A DNA stretch of 64,000 bases from Trema orientale (taxonomy: Eukaryota > Streptophyta > Magnoliopsida > Rosales > Cannabaceae). Positions 33,910 through 45,797 of the stretch are shown piece after piece. The stretch is from assembly GCA_002914845.1 (NCBI GenBank), contig JXTC01000095.1:293508-357507 (forward strand), given 5' to 3'. Position numbers and translations under genes: made by a program. Within the stretch, counting starts at the first letter, position 1; every line of letters begins with the position of its first letter. The notes beneath the pieces were generated by a model. That model saw nothing but the letters and a program-made list of their open reading frames with translations. It made no database searches and was not told the origin of the DNA.

Positions 33910-35240
33910 TGGTGGTGAAAAAGGTCGTTTTTCTTTCTGCTCGTTTGGGCGGTTTTTAGCAGCTGGTCTTCTATTTCTTAAGAAGAAGTATTGAACAACT
34001 GACCTGTCGTTTTTTTAAAAAATATTATAAATGCAGGCGGCTGGGTAAGCAAATGGACAACGTGTCGTTTTTCCTAGCAACTTCAAATTTAAACTACATG
34101 TCCTTTATGTAAAAACGGCATCAAATAATATGACAAATGATGTGTCGTGTAACTTAAAACTGATTAATTTCAAACTCCAATGGCATGTCACTTTATGAAG
34201 AAAGGACTTACAGGAGCTTTATTTTTTTTCCTGAATATGTTTAGGGTGGCAATTTTTTCCTCTCCACCCCTTTTTTAAACACACCCCTTTAATATTTTAA
34301 AATATCTTTTTACACACCTTATAAATTTTTATTATGTACGAAAATACCTCTTATTAAATATTTCTCTAAATATTTCTTTTCTCACCCCTAATACTTTACA
34401 ATAAATTAGCTTTTAGATATATTGTTTTTTTTTTTTTGCTCTTTTTCAAAAGTACTTTTTTCGTCTACATAACTACATGATTCCTAAGCTAAAAGAAAAA
34501 ATAAGAAATTCTTGAATGGTTGGCTTCCCCCACCTAGGAAAAAAAAAAGTAGCTGGTTCCCAATCTCCCAAAAAAAAAACTTAAAAAAAGAGTTCCAGAA
34601 CGATTGATTCTTCTGCCATTCCTTGAAAAAAAGAAAAAAGAAAATAAAATAAAAATTATTGGTTCACCCCCCAAAAAAATATAAATATCAATAGAATGAG
34701 GAAAAAAAAATATTAACAATCATAAAATCTATCCAATCTTTCTAATAAAGATTCAAAAGAAATAATATAACATAAATATCAATAGAATGAGGAAAAAAAA
34801 CAATAACAATCATAAAATCTATCCAATCTTTCTAATAAAGATTCAAAAGAAATAATACTAATTAATGAGAAGTCTAATTTCTATTTTCTTTTAAACACAA
34901 AATAAGAATATATAAATACCAATAATATTAAAATAAAAATCTTACCTCATTACAATCTATATCATTAGGAGAATCAAAATCTTTGACAATCGCAGTTTGT
35001 TCATTCATCCTTAAGAAAATTAAATTGCATAAAATCTTTTTTTTCCCTTTAAATTTTGGGCAAAATATCATATGATTACTGTACATATTTGGGGAATATA
35101 CTGATAAAGGTTTTAATTGTTTAATGTCATATGGGATATTAATATCAATTTATAAGACGATATTTTTGTAAATAAATAATTAATTAAAAAAGGGATGGGT
35201 AGAGAAGAAAAATGGTGGCAATAGAACCACTATGTATTTA
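33910..35240. other. intergenic, no gene seen
   Basis: AT-rich, many poly-A/T tracts. Holds the 91-bp duplication listed separately. Confidence 0.5.
34681..34861. repeat. tandem duplication, 91 bp x 2
   Basis: ATAAATATCAATAGAATGAGG through AAAAGAAATAATA is repeated at 34681 and 34772 with only a few changes. Confidence 0.92.
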
Positions 35241-35413
35241 GAGTAATGCTAAATGACACCATATAATGCTTAACACCACATGATGTGTCAATCTGTTATT
35301 GTCAGATTAAAATTATATTTCAAGTGAGACTCAGTTTATTAATTAAATCACTCGATAATATAATTACACCTTATTGTGGTGTTGGGTACAACTGGTGCCT
35401 TATAGTATTGCTC
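35241..35413. mobile_element. Mutator-type MITE, copy 3 (173 bp)
   Basis: Ends GAGTAATGCTAAATGACACCA and TGGTGCCTTATAGTATTGCTC, inner ACACCACATGATGTGTCA. Flanked by 9-bp duplications ATGTATTTA (35232-35240) and ATATATTTA (35414-35422), one mismatch. Confidence 0.88.
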
Positions 35414-35422
35414 ATATATTTA

Positions 35423-35899
35423 ACTTATTACAACATCTACTTTTCTACATAAATTATAGAATAAAACTTATTTTTAGCCCCCAAAATTTAGACTAAATCT
35501 TATTTTAGCCCTATCTAAGGCACTGATCTATTAAAGTTTCTATCAATGAAACAACACCAAAATGGATCAACTTTTTGGTCACTGGTTTGGTAGCTGGAAA
35601 AATTAGATGGAAAAGAATGCCCTTTTTGTTTAATAAACCACTATATGATTTTGGAGGTATCTAACTTTTATTCACCTCTTTTAAAAATGAAGCAGATGCG
35701 CAAAGGTTAGAGTTTTACTTCTAAAATCCCTAATTTGATAGTTCATGAAGCAAACAAGGGCATTTTACCTAAGACATTATTGAGAAATTAAGGTTTCAAT
35801 CTTACTCACTCTTATTTTGAAGATAAGAAACATTTGATTTAGTATTAATGATTTAACTTGAAAGTGTAGTGAAATGATTTTGAAGTTCTAACTCAAGTT
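35423..35899. other. intergenic repeat-like DNA
   Basis: The block at 35460-35540 (TTTTTAGCCCCCAAAATTTAGACTAAATC) is weakly mirrored by 37375-37505 on the other side of the LTR, suggesting the LTR landed in an older inverted-repeat element. No gene. Confidence 0.35.
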
Positions 35900-37338
35900 G
35901 ATCCAGGAAGCAAGCTTGAAGATGGATACATATTGGACTAATTTTATTCAAACTTGAAGATGGACAATCAAGATACAAGATCGTGTCTAGATAGGGTATA
36001 TTTCATACTTAGTCTTGTATTTGATTTATTTCATTGCTTATAGATTCTCTTTGCATTGGCTCATACTTTTAAAAGAATTTGCTCATATTTTTAAAAGAAT
36101 TTTTAAATACTTTCAAAAGATTTTTCAAACTATCTTAAGAATAAAATAGTTATTTTATTTTAGAAGTTTGAAAATAAATATCATTTTTAGTCTAGCCAAA
36201 ATTCCCTCAAAAAGACCATTTTTAGTGACAAAAATATTTGAAAAATAATGGAATTTAAAATATCGACCAAAAAAGAATCAAGGAAACCAATAAGTAGTTT
36301 CTGGTCTTAAAGTGGTCGACCACTACATCACGACTATTTGACCGTTGGAGCTAAACTTCACTATCAGATTCCAATGGCTAGTGAAAATGTGGTCAACTAC
36401 TTTTCTGGCAAACAACCAGTAACGGTTGACAACGGCTAGTTTTTGAAGATATCTATAAATAGAGCCAAGTTTAACGACTTAGAATATGAGAATATGAACG
36501 TACATTGATTCCCAATTAGTTTCTAAGTGCAAAGCTCTCTTTTACTTCACTTTAACTTTTAAATCTATTTGAGCCAATCTTAGAGCATTTATTGTGCATT
36601 GTTCTCAAATCTCCTAAGCTAAAATTATATTTATTACTTTTGAGAGGAGAGTTTGTGAGTGTGTTCATTCTTACATTGTAAAACCATTGAGTGCGAGGTG
36701 AGGTTAGCACCGGAGTCATAAACAACCCAAGTACAGGTGAGGTTGCCACCGGAGTCTAAACAACCCGTTTTAGGTGAGGTTGCTACCAGAGTCTAAATAA
36801 CCCGTGAGTTGGTGAGGTTGGCACGTCTAAATAACTCGGTATTGGTGAGGTTGGCACCATTGTCTAAACAACCCGGTATAGGTGAGATTGGCACCGAAGT
36901 CAAAACAATCCGAGGTTAGGCGTAATAGAGCCGGAGTCAAGACTATTGTAAAGGCTAGGGTGTGCCTAAGAAGAATTCACTCCATTTGTAAAAGGGTTGG
37001 TCAAGCCTACAATCTTGATCCGAGTAATAGAAGCTCAAAGCAAGTTACCAAAAGCCGGGGACGAAGGCAAACCGTCGTGTTTGTCGAACCTTGTAAAAAC
37101 CGAGTTTGCACTTTCTCTATCCCTACACTCTTTACTTTATTGCAAACTATTTATTTGAGTGTTTGATATTTAGTGTGCTTAATATACTTGCTATTATTGC
37201 TATATACTTTGTAATATTGTTTGTTTAGCTTCAAAGTTTAGAAATAGTGATCTATGTTTTTAAATAGTTGAAAAGTTTCCGCAAATGTTTTAAAACCCAA
37301 TTCACCCCCCCTCTTGAGTTGTCAATCTTAGGCTAACA
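35900..37338 (+). mobile_element. probable solo LTR of a SIRE/Maximus-type copia
   Basis: The right end AATTCACCCCCCCTCTTGAGTTGTC...GGCTAACA is the end usually seen in SIRE/Maximus LTRs. A TATA box TATCTATAAATAGAGCC lies at 36449-36465, and the minisatellite follows the transcription start. The left end is uncertain (35780-35920), and no 5-bp duplication was found. No gag or pol on either side, so it is solo or truncated. The 94-codon frame at 36882-37166 lies inside it and is not a gene. Confidence 0.65.
36697..36917 (+). repeat. minisatellite, about 37 bp x 6, in the LTR
   Basis: Units GGTGAGGTTGGCACCGGAGT plus CTAAACAACCCG start at 36697, 36736, 36773, 36811, 36844 and 36881. Confidence 0.92.
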
Positions 37339-37570
37339 ATTCCTAACAGACATGATACATTTCGTCAAATTTTCACATTTCACTAATAAAAGGGGCCGAA
37401 ATAGGGAACTTTAATAAATTGGGTGTCTTAAATGGATCATTATAAAAGCCAGGGACGAAAATGAAATTTGGTCTAAAATTCGAGCTTAACAGTAAGTTTC
37501 ACCAAAATGATAACCAATATGATTATACTTTGGTTCTTAGATTGATCCAACAAATATATATATATATATA

Positions 37571-37826
37571 TATATGATTGCCATTCCTGTAGGTATTTTT
37601 TTTTTTATCTATGTGTAGATATTTTTTTTTTAGTCATTAGATCATCATCTAATGGCGATCCAATGGCTAAAATGAGGTGCATGAAAAGACGTGCATCATT
37701 AATACTTTTTCTCTCTCCTACTTTTTAATATAAAAAAATGTGCAAAAAAAATTTCCATTAGCCAAATTGATACCTATACATAGGTAAAAAAAAAAATACC
37801 TACTGGATTGGTGCCCTATATATATG
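37571..37826. mobile_element. AT-flanked MITE family, copy 3
   Basis: ATTGCCATTCCTGTAGGTATTTTTT through TACCTATACATAGGT and TACCTACTGGATTGGTGCCC, with the ATGAAAAGACGTGCAT marker. Set between (TA)n tracts, like the two copies at 15.8-16.4 kb. Confidence 0.7.
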
Positions 37827-37882
37827 TATATATATATATATATATATATCTATATCTATATTATGTTCTTATTAAAGACGAA

Positions 37883-38030
37883 CACGGATGTAGTTCCGCT
37901 GGCGGGACTAATTCCGTTCATATTTTGACAAACACAGGTTATGTTCTAACCAACATAGATTAGTTAAAATATGACTTGTATTGGCCAAAACATGAACAGG
38001 ACTAGTTTCCTCGAGAGGACTACATCCGTG
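37883..38030. mobile_element. foldback MITE, 148 bp
   Basis: CACGGATGTAGT and GGGACTAATTCCGTTCATATTTTG on the left are mirrored by CATGAACAGGACTAGTTTCC and ACTACATCCGTG on the right. AAAGAC occurs on both outer flanks, but not flush with the ends. Confidence 0.8.
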
Positions 38031-38721
38031 GCCATCAAAGACAATATCAAGCTTTCGAGAAAATGACAATTAATTTATTCGAATAGCAGCTAGTCTGATA
38101 TTAATCTTATTTTGTTCTTGAAAAAAAATTTAAAAACTTTATCTTGATCTCTTGTAATCTTATTTTTGAATTGTTTCAATTTAGTCAATAAATATTGTTT
38201 TTGGCTCATTTTGATAGCTGAAATTCAAACATCAAATTATGTTCCCATGAACTGTATTTTCTCTTGCCTTAATTTTGGTTCTTAGTTTTAATTTATATAA
38301 TCATGTTATAAAACTAATGAGATAAATATAAAAACCACAATTCAAGGCAATAGATTTAAGAAGAAATAATAATAACTCAGGGTGAAATCTGAAATAGTTT
38401 TTTAAAAAATAAAGAATCAAAATGCAAGTCAATGAACTATTTAGTGACTAAAAATAAAATTTTGTAAAATATTTAAAAAAAAAAGAGCTACCATTCTTGC
38501 TTATACGACATGTCGTTCGCGTACGAACGGCATCTTTTTCTATTCAGTATTTCCCTTCCAAATACCAATATGTGGTTTTGCGAATCGAGTAAATTTCTGT
38601 CAAACTCGGTGCTTCACTTTTCTTCTCTAGTCATAAAAGCAACGCCGAATACGTGGATCGATTCTGAATTGAACAAAGCACAGGAGCGAAACTAAGGCAG
38701 GGTCGGCTGACAGTGAAGAAT
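38031..38721. other. upstream region of the membrane protein gene
   Basis: No ORF supported. Probably holds the promoter and 5' UTR; no clear TATA box was found. Confidence 0.4.
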
Positions 38722-40130
38722 ATGAGCGGCGAAGCCAAAAGCGGAGGCAGTAGCAATGGAGGAGGAGGAGGAGGAGGACAGGGTTTTAGGGGGAGAATGG
38801 AGCACTACTTGTACAGCGGGGAGAAGAAGCACGTCCTCGCTGGTATCGCTATTATCAGCCTCGTTTTCGGCATTCCTTGGGTCCTTATGAACCGAGGTTC
38901 GTATTCACCTCATTCTCTATTTCCACCATTATTATTGGTTCTTCTGGCAATGGAGCTTTATGCCCATCAAAAGATTTGGGATTTCGTCTTCTGGGTATTT
39001 TTTAAAAACTTGATTTATGGATACCAAAAGGGTAGAGCTGAGAAATTTAGGCCTGAAAGAGATGACATGAGATTTTCCTGTTCTGGGCTTTTCGTCTTCC
39101 TTGGATTGATGCTCGATTTTTTTTCCTTTGAATATGACGATTCAATATAAATTAGGCTTTTTTTGTTGTAACTTGCTGGTAAGGAAAGGTTTTTATTTCC
39201 ACTAGAAGCAAAGACTAAGAAATTGTCTTAATGGTGAAGTGAACTTGGATTAGTTTTTTGCTGCCTCATGAGTTAAACTTGTATCAAATGGTGACACAGG
39301 TTTCGTGAATGACTAGTTGATATACATGAATTCACTGACAATGCTTGGCTGAGATAGCGTTGTAAAAACTTGTACTTTCCTTTTCTTTTTGTTTAAGTTT
39401 TCGTCAGTTAGCTTGTTTTTCTTTCGTTTAGTTTAGTTTCAATGTCTGTTTTCACTAGAATCTATTTTATCGTCATTGACTGAGCACTAGTTTTGCATCC
39501 CCGTATTTCTTTGCTCTTTCTTACCTTCAATTTACTTTTAACAATTTGTAGCTAGATTTAAGATACATGTTGCAGTGAGTTAAGACTTCAGTGACTTAAG
39601 AGTTGAGATGAAATTACGAAACGACATAGATGTAGCTTTTGCATTTGATTGGTTTTTTGTCTATTGAGTCAATTGATACTATTCTGTCCATCCATCAGAT
39701 TACACACCTCTATAACTTAAACGATAAACTTGAATCTAGTTATATATAAGCCAAAAAGAAACCAGAGATCTTAGAGCAGGCTTACCATGGCTGCACCATG
39801 GATATGTATTTTACCAAAAATTTGTGCTTACATGCATTCTGATGATAACGGGAAAGTGAGTTGTTCTTTAGTTTGTTAAAACTGGAACCATATTCCCAAT
39901 GTGCTTTGCATGATTGTCGCAATTTGATTTTTTTAATGTGTGTCATTTGTCTTTAACTTTCTAGCTATCTGAGTATTCCGAACGTGAGAATCAGCATCAT
40001 CTGTTTTTCCTGTCTAATACAGTTGAGTTCTCTTTCAGGGGCAAAGCATCGGTCTCATCAGGACTATTTAGAAAAAGCCGATAAAGCCCGGAGTCAAAGA
40101 CTTTCTTCAAGTTCATCATCTGCTAAATGA
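38722..40130 (+). CDS. small single-pass membrane protein, conserved plant family
   Basis: Two exons: 38722-38896 and 40039-40130, with a GT-AG intron (CGAG|GTTCGT ... CTTTCAG|GGGC) that restores ARG-Gly-Ala codons across the junction. The product has 88 residues. It starts with a Gly/Ser-rich tail (residues 7-20, with a run of Gly), then RGRMEHYLYSGEKKH, one membrane segment at about 38-56 (VLAGIAIISLVFGIPWVLM), and a basic, Ser-rich C-terminus (HQDYLEKADKARSQRL, then six Ser). I recall uncharacterised plant transmembrane proteins with the same HYLYSGEKKHV, SHQDYxxKADKAR and poly-Ser pattern; function unknown. The ATG at 38722 is chosen because the in-frame codon at 38713 is GTG. Reading through the intron would give a 145-residue artefact. 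Convergent with the MRS2 gene. Confidence 0.9.
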
Positions 40131-41400
40131 TGCTGCAAAGATTTTTGTTGAAGCGTTTAATCCTCCTGTGAGCATTTTAATGTTGGATGCTAAATAGCTC
40201 TCTGTTTTTAGATACTATTTTTTGTTGTCAACCTCTTTTGCATAAGAGTTGCGTTTGATAAGTCTTGAGGAACACATTCAGAAGTACGTTGCATATGTAC
40301 CTCTGTTTCTTGACATCTTCCGCTGCAATACTAAGTGCTTAGTGATAAATCAGAAAACAATTTTGATTGTTGATCACAACATACTTTGTCTTTACTGTTG
40401 GAAATATTTTCCTTGTCAGAGATGGAAAACATTTGCCTTTCTTTGACATTGTAATAGCTTTCTTACCGTGGCCTCACAATCACTCTTTATATCCTAATTC
40501 CTAACCAAGAATGCTTATTGATGCCGAGGTTTCTTGAGGTACTACAAGTTTGTAAACCACTTCTATTATTTAAGGGCATAATCTGCGACTGTAAGATGAT
40601 CTAAAGTTTCTAAAGTGGTTTTGGACTCATGTTTGTTACTTCGTCGTGTTTGTGGGGAAAGTCTCTCCAACATCTGAAAGCCTGGAAATCGACTCTATTG
40701 AAATTTTGATTTACATTGTTCAACTGGCAAGAGTGGCCCGGTTGATTAAATGCTCCATAGTCAGGGTAGGATGTCTATGCATGATTGCATCTACTGAAAT
40801 TGACCAACGATGGATCTGTAGGTTCACTTTTTTGTCTAAGCAATCCGATAGAGATTGGGTACTCTCTTATAGTTCGCCATTTATGTTTGCTAATGGTTAA
40901 ACCATTCAGCTTCATCTACTTTTATCTCTAACCATGTTACGTCTGTGAGCAAAGGAGCTTTTCACGTTATTTCACTTTAATTGAAATGATACAAGAAAAC
41001 TGTGAATAAATCAGCCGAAAGGTAGCTAAGAATGCTTTTCAAGAGCACTCTCAAGTGGGAAGAAAAGTGGATAATTTGTAAAAAGCTATTGAGATTATAG
41101 GATATACGTTTCACTTTTCACCAACAAACGCAACATTTTTTTCAGTACCGGATGCTTGTATAAGCTCTTGGTATGTGCTTTGCGGCTTTACGCCTTCAAC
41201 CCTATCAGGCAGGACCAGAATGTACAAACGTATTATTGACAACACTGGCACAAAAATGAAGTTGAAGGAATCGGTTACAATGGACTAGCTTTTATTTACC
41301 ATTTTCCATCTAGAAAGTAAAAAGTGAAACAAAATTCTTACTTTTTTAAAAATTTGCTTCTTTCTCAATTGAATAATTTTAATGAAGTGTCCTTAAACAC
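40131..41400. other. spacer between two convergent genes
   Basis: Contains the 3' UTRs of both neighbours. Open frames at 40249-40446 and 40646-40900 show no domain. Confidence 0.6.
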
Positions 41401-43716
41401 CTACAATGGCATGAGCCTTCTATACTTGAAGAAGCACACAAACGCACAAAATATGATGACGCCAGTTACTCCTGTAACTATGAGGACCCACTTAAAAGCA
41501 GCAGGATTGTCAAACATTGGTATGGTGAAGTTCATGCCAAAGATTCCTGCAACTACTCCAAAGATCGCCACCACAAATGTTGCAGTTGTGAGTAGGAGCT
41601 CAAATTGAATTAGCTGGTTTCGGACATTATCCTGCGAATGTTAATATTCCAATTGTAAGAGTACCCCTTTTAATTATCAACGAAAATGAGGTTTAGGTGG
41701 AAAAAGTTACATTATAAGAAAACCGTGTTCTACATGCTTTTATCAGGAGCTAAAAGAAGAATGATTAGTTCCAAACCTCATATTATTTGCAAGATATTAT
41801 CTAGGTATATGGAATGATATTTCAGCAATCATCAAAGACGAAAGAAACATTAAATGGAATCTTCTTATCTTTTCTTTTCTCTTTCCCTGTGCACCGAATA
41901 GAGAACAGCTATCTCCATCCATTTGCTCTATTTGGTCAGATAAGGAGAGAATTTATCTACGAGCACCATGTATATACGATAGGCAAATGCATACAATAAT
42001 AGGATAAGGCATATTACCAGCTGAATGTTGATGAAATCTTCGGTGTCGTCAATGTATTCCTTCAACTGAAAGACAAAAAAGTAAAACGAAAACAGAAAAT
42101 TGATTATACTTTAGTTTAGCCTACTCAATTGAAGATGAGACAAGGATAATTAAAGATAAACTGCTGTGAATACCGATGTCAACTTGTTAAGAGTGCTGTC
42201 TATTACAACAAAATATGCTTCCAGCAACATTTCAAGCTCTTCTATACTTTCTGTGTTGCTGTCCGAACTCCTCATACTCTCATGTCGACTCCTTGCAATG
42301 CTCAAGGTCTTCTCAAGCCTTCGGGACTCAGGGGGTGAAGAGACAGGAGATACTGGAGCTGAAATAGATGCACCATCAGTAGATTTGTATCCCATCAAAG
42401 ACTGATCACCATAAAATGAGGTTTCCATCCTACTTTTCTTCTCAGTGAGATACATCTCGGCCATATCCCCATCATCATCCATGAGTTGCTCTATCTCATC
42501 CCTAACCTAAAGGAGGGGCAAAAAGTGAGGGACTAGATAAGAATCTGGTGTCGGATACCCTTTTTTCTGCTCTTGTAAAACAGGAAGAAAAATAATATGC
42601 AGAACTGCACTACCTTCTGAACTCTCCGAGTCAAGGCAACAAGTCTGCTTTTCAACCGACGAACACGTTCCAAGTTTAATGTACTGATCTTTGATGTAAG
42701 TTCATCTAACAAAGGGTATGCTTCGATTTCTAATTCTGCTGCCTTTGGAAAAGGGGGAAAAGTCCAGGCTTTAGTCAACTTACCACAGACCAGAAAGAGA
42801 AAATACAATGATAATGGCAAAGAGCCATTTAACTGCTTTACTAAAAAACAGAGATGGATTCCACAGACACTACTTAAAAACATTGTTGAACTGAGCAAAA
42901 CTCTCGTTCACAGTGCCATTTGAAAATTTTGTAATTGTACTCTGACCTAAATTACTTTAAACTTTTATGCAGACTAATGCTTTTCTAAACATCAAAGTCT
43001 AATACTCCTCAATGCAGAATACAAACAACGTGTTTCTGACTATCTACATCTGAGTGTGTTTCAGATTATGGGACAGATTAGAAGAAAAGATGAAACTTGA
43101 GATTTAGTTTCACCATACTCACCTGAGAATCAAGAAATGTGCAAGCAGCCTCTAAAGCAACTTCTAAAGCCCTAAACTCAAAGGGCAAATAATCAGGAGA
43201 TGTGTTTCCAAAAACATTGTCAACAAAATTTCTACTTCCCCTCCTCCGGCTCAATTCAGCATTGTCTGATTGCCAGACCTCAGCTACCCCAGTTGTTGTC
43301 AATCGCCGTTGTAGCTCCACCACGTATTGCAACACATAGCTATCTAGGGAATTCAGAATTAAAACCTCGTCCGCTGTAATGATGCACCGGATCTGTTCCA
43401 GATTTACGACAATAGCCTTCTCTCTACCAAGGATGGTTGAAGGGTAAACAAAGAGAGGATCAAGCAGGCGAAGATCACGGGCTGGTAAGTCACAACGGCG
43501 CATCATGGTAAACTTGTCAACCTCGATTATCTGAGAATTCCCAGATGAGTCAACCCGAATCCAAGACCTAATACCTTGGCCACGTTTCTTCAGCCCTACA
43601 ACATCCACGCCTTGAAAAGGTTGCCTTCCAGATGCTGATGGACGGAATGATGATTCCCTCAGGTTTATAGCTGATGCTGGCTTTGGTGGAAGCAACCGCT
43701 CTTTGAGGTCCGCCAT
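41401..43716 (-). CDS. MRS2/CorA-type magnesium transporter
   Basis: Five coding exons, all GT-AG: 43716-43123, 42742-42614, 42506-42174, 42065-42018 and 41631-41401, giving 444 residues, as in Arabidopsis MRS2-1 and MRS2-10 (about 442-443). The long N-terminal soluble part (SWIRVDSSGNSQIIEVDKF, RDLRLLDPLFVYPSTILGREKAIVVNLE, LPFEFRALEVALE, LLDELTSKISTLNLERV) forms the cytosolic funnel. Near the C-terminus lie two membrane helices with the signature GMN at residues 400-402 (GIFGMNFTIPMF), which is the Mg selectivity filter of the pentameric CorA/MRS2 channel. The C-terminus is short (FFKYRRLMPL). By similarity it is a tonoplast or plasma-membrane Mg2+ channel. Phase-0 exons and family length both support the model. 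The exon after residue 241 holds a variable Ser/Pro-rich loop (APVSPVSSPPESRR). Confidence 0.97.
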
Positions 43717-43735
43717 GAAACAATCAGCTGCAAAT

Positions 43736-44491
43736 GCTGCAATACATAAAAGGTAAGCTAACTAACAAATTTTTCAGCTACAACCGGTTCTATTATCACA
43801 ACGACATGAATATACTCTTCAGTAGAAAAAAAAAAGTTAGAAAGACCCACGAACCTAAATGTCTTTCTTTACGTCTGGGAAGCAAAATAACAGTAAAAAG
43901 GGATTAAATCATTCGTCTTTGCAGCATCAAACTATAACCATAGCACTGAAAAGGCCCCATCCTAAAATTAAGAACGAACCCAGAGAAAAAAAAAAAAAAC
44001 ATATATATATAAAATATCAATTAGATTTATTGCACATTCAGAGAGAGAAAGCTCAGATAAACCCAATGGGCTATGAGGCGCAACAAACGCAATTCTATAG
44101 TTCCCAGCTTCATACATACCTATATCTACAAACAGACAAAACTAGCACAAAGACTTGCACCCATATACATTTCATATATAATCTACTACATAACAGGAAA
44201 AACGTACAACAGAGAGTTAATTATTATCACCTCCAAGGAGAAAATTGGCGTCGTTGTGAGGTCTTTTGGTATGAAAATTCAGGTAGAGGCTCTGATCGTG
44301 TGCTCGATTATGCGGAACTCAGCATCTAAAAGATTAAATAATAAAGAAAATGGAATAATTGGCGCATTCAATAATCTAAAAAAAAAAAAAAAATCAAAGA
44401 ATGAAATGAAATGAAACCAAACCAAACCAAACCAAACCAAACCCTAGATTCGAATGGAGAGACAGTGTGTGTGAGGGGGAGATAATATACC
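43736..44491 (-). other. 5' UTR intron of the MRS2 gene (predicted)
   Basis: Acceptor TGTATTGCAG|CATTTGCAG 20 bases before the ATG, and donor CATTCAG|GTATATTATC at 44491/44490. A leader exon at about 44491-44600 would precede it. The open frames inside (43859-44414, plus strand) are not genes. Confidence 0.6.
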
Positions 44492-44599
44492 TGAATGAAG
44501 AGAGTGAAATCTCCTTAGCGATGCGATGATGAGCCTGAAAGTGCTAAACCGAGAAGAAAGCGAGCCCAAAATTGTTAAAAGTTGAACTTGGTCATGACT

Positions 44600-45379
44600 C
44601 ATGCTGGTGACTCCACTGGCGGTTAACCCCCCCTTTTTTTTAATCTTTTTTTTTTTTTTTTTGTCACCTGTGATACCAAAATGAATCTCACGGTAATCAT
44701 TGAAATATATCTTTATTTGTTTTATGTCTGGCTATTTTTTACGACGAATTACCAAAATAATAAAAAATAAAAAAATAAATGTCTGGTCATTTTTCAATTA
44801 CGAGAATTTGAAATTTTCTACACACCTCAATAAAATAGAAGGTCCCCTCAAAAAATAAAATAAAATAGAAAAAAGATATTAGAAAAATAAACACATTAAA
44901 AGTCTAAAAGAGGCGCCCTTTATTAAAAAGACCATACTAGAGATTACAACTAATATACCAAATTTTTAACGTTGCACCATGTAAATTCTTATTATTCAGA
45001 TACTATATTAAAACTTACTACAAATAAGTGTAATAATATGGATAATATTATGTGAGTTGGTGCTATTTAATTATTATATTAGAATTTATCACATATAAAT
45101 TTAACATTATTTACTAATTAAATGATGTAACTTATATACCACCTGTAGTATCAAAATTTTAGTAAAATAATTAGGATATTTTATATTATCTGAATAATAT
45201 TCATTAATTAAATAATAACAACTTATATATAACATGTATTCATATTAAAAAATTAAGATAAGAGTTGAGATCCTAGTATTATTCTTTTAAAAAACAAGTT
45301 GGGTCCACAAATTTTATAAAAATACATTCTAGACCGTTGTTTATTATAGAAAATAAATTTTGAGGCCTTTGAGCAAAAT
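44600..45379. other. intergenic, no gene seen
   Basis: Very AT-rich with poly-T tracts. Nothing supported. Confidence 0.5.
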
Positions 45380-45670
45380 GGCCAAAATTTGGCCCATTTT
45401 TAGTAAATGTCCATTTTTAAAACACTATAACAAAATAGCTAGTTTATCACTTTCACTAGCAAAATGATCGATATCAGATATACTCGGTATAAAAATTGAT
45501 GTATAATTTATTGATACATTAAATTTATACAATGATATATACTGTATATAAAATTGATGTACTAATAGCGACTTAAATGAATGTAAAAAAAAGGTGTTCA
45601 GATAACAAACAAATAAAATAAGTGGGCATTATGAAGTGAAAAACACAGTGTTATGTTATAAAAACTCTTG
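45380..45670. repeat. AAATGGCC-type repeat, partial copy
   Basis: GCAAAATGGCCAAAATTTGGCCCATTTTTAGTAAATGTCC resembles the termini of 47124-47517. The other end is not clear. Confidence 0.45.
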
Positions 45671-45797
45671 AATTTTTGAAAAGCAGTAATTAGCTTATAT
45701 TTTTCTAAGTGACAAGTAAATTCTAATACTTTTGAAAAGAAGCAGTTGTGGAATTTTTAAAAGCCACAATTAAACTATTGTCTTTATGAAAATTGAT

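Noticed and set aside
36882-37166. 94-codon Arg/Lys-rich frame
   Set aside because: Lies inside a SIRE-like LTR beside its minisatellite; no protein motif.
38713-39150. 145-residue version of the membrane protein
   Set aside because: It starts at GTG and reads through a good GT donor into the intron. The two-exon 88-residue model joins conserved blocks in frame.
43859-44414. Open frames of 156 and 113 codons on the plus strand
   Set aside because: They lie antisense in the predicted 5' UTR intron of the MRS2 gene and have low-complexity Lys/Asn/His content and no domain.
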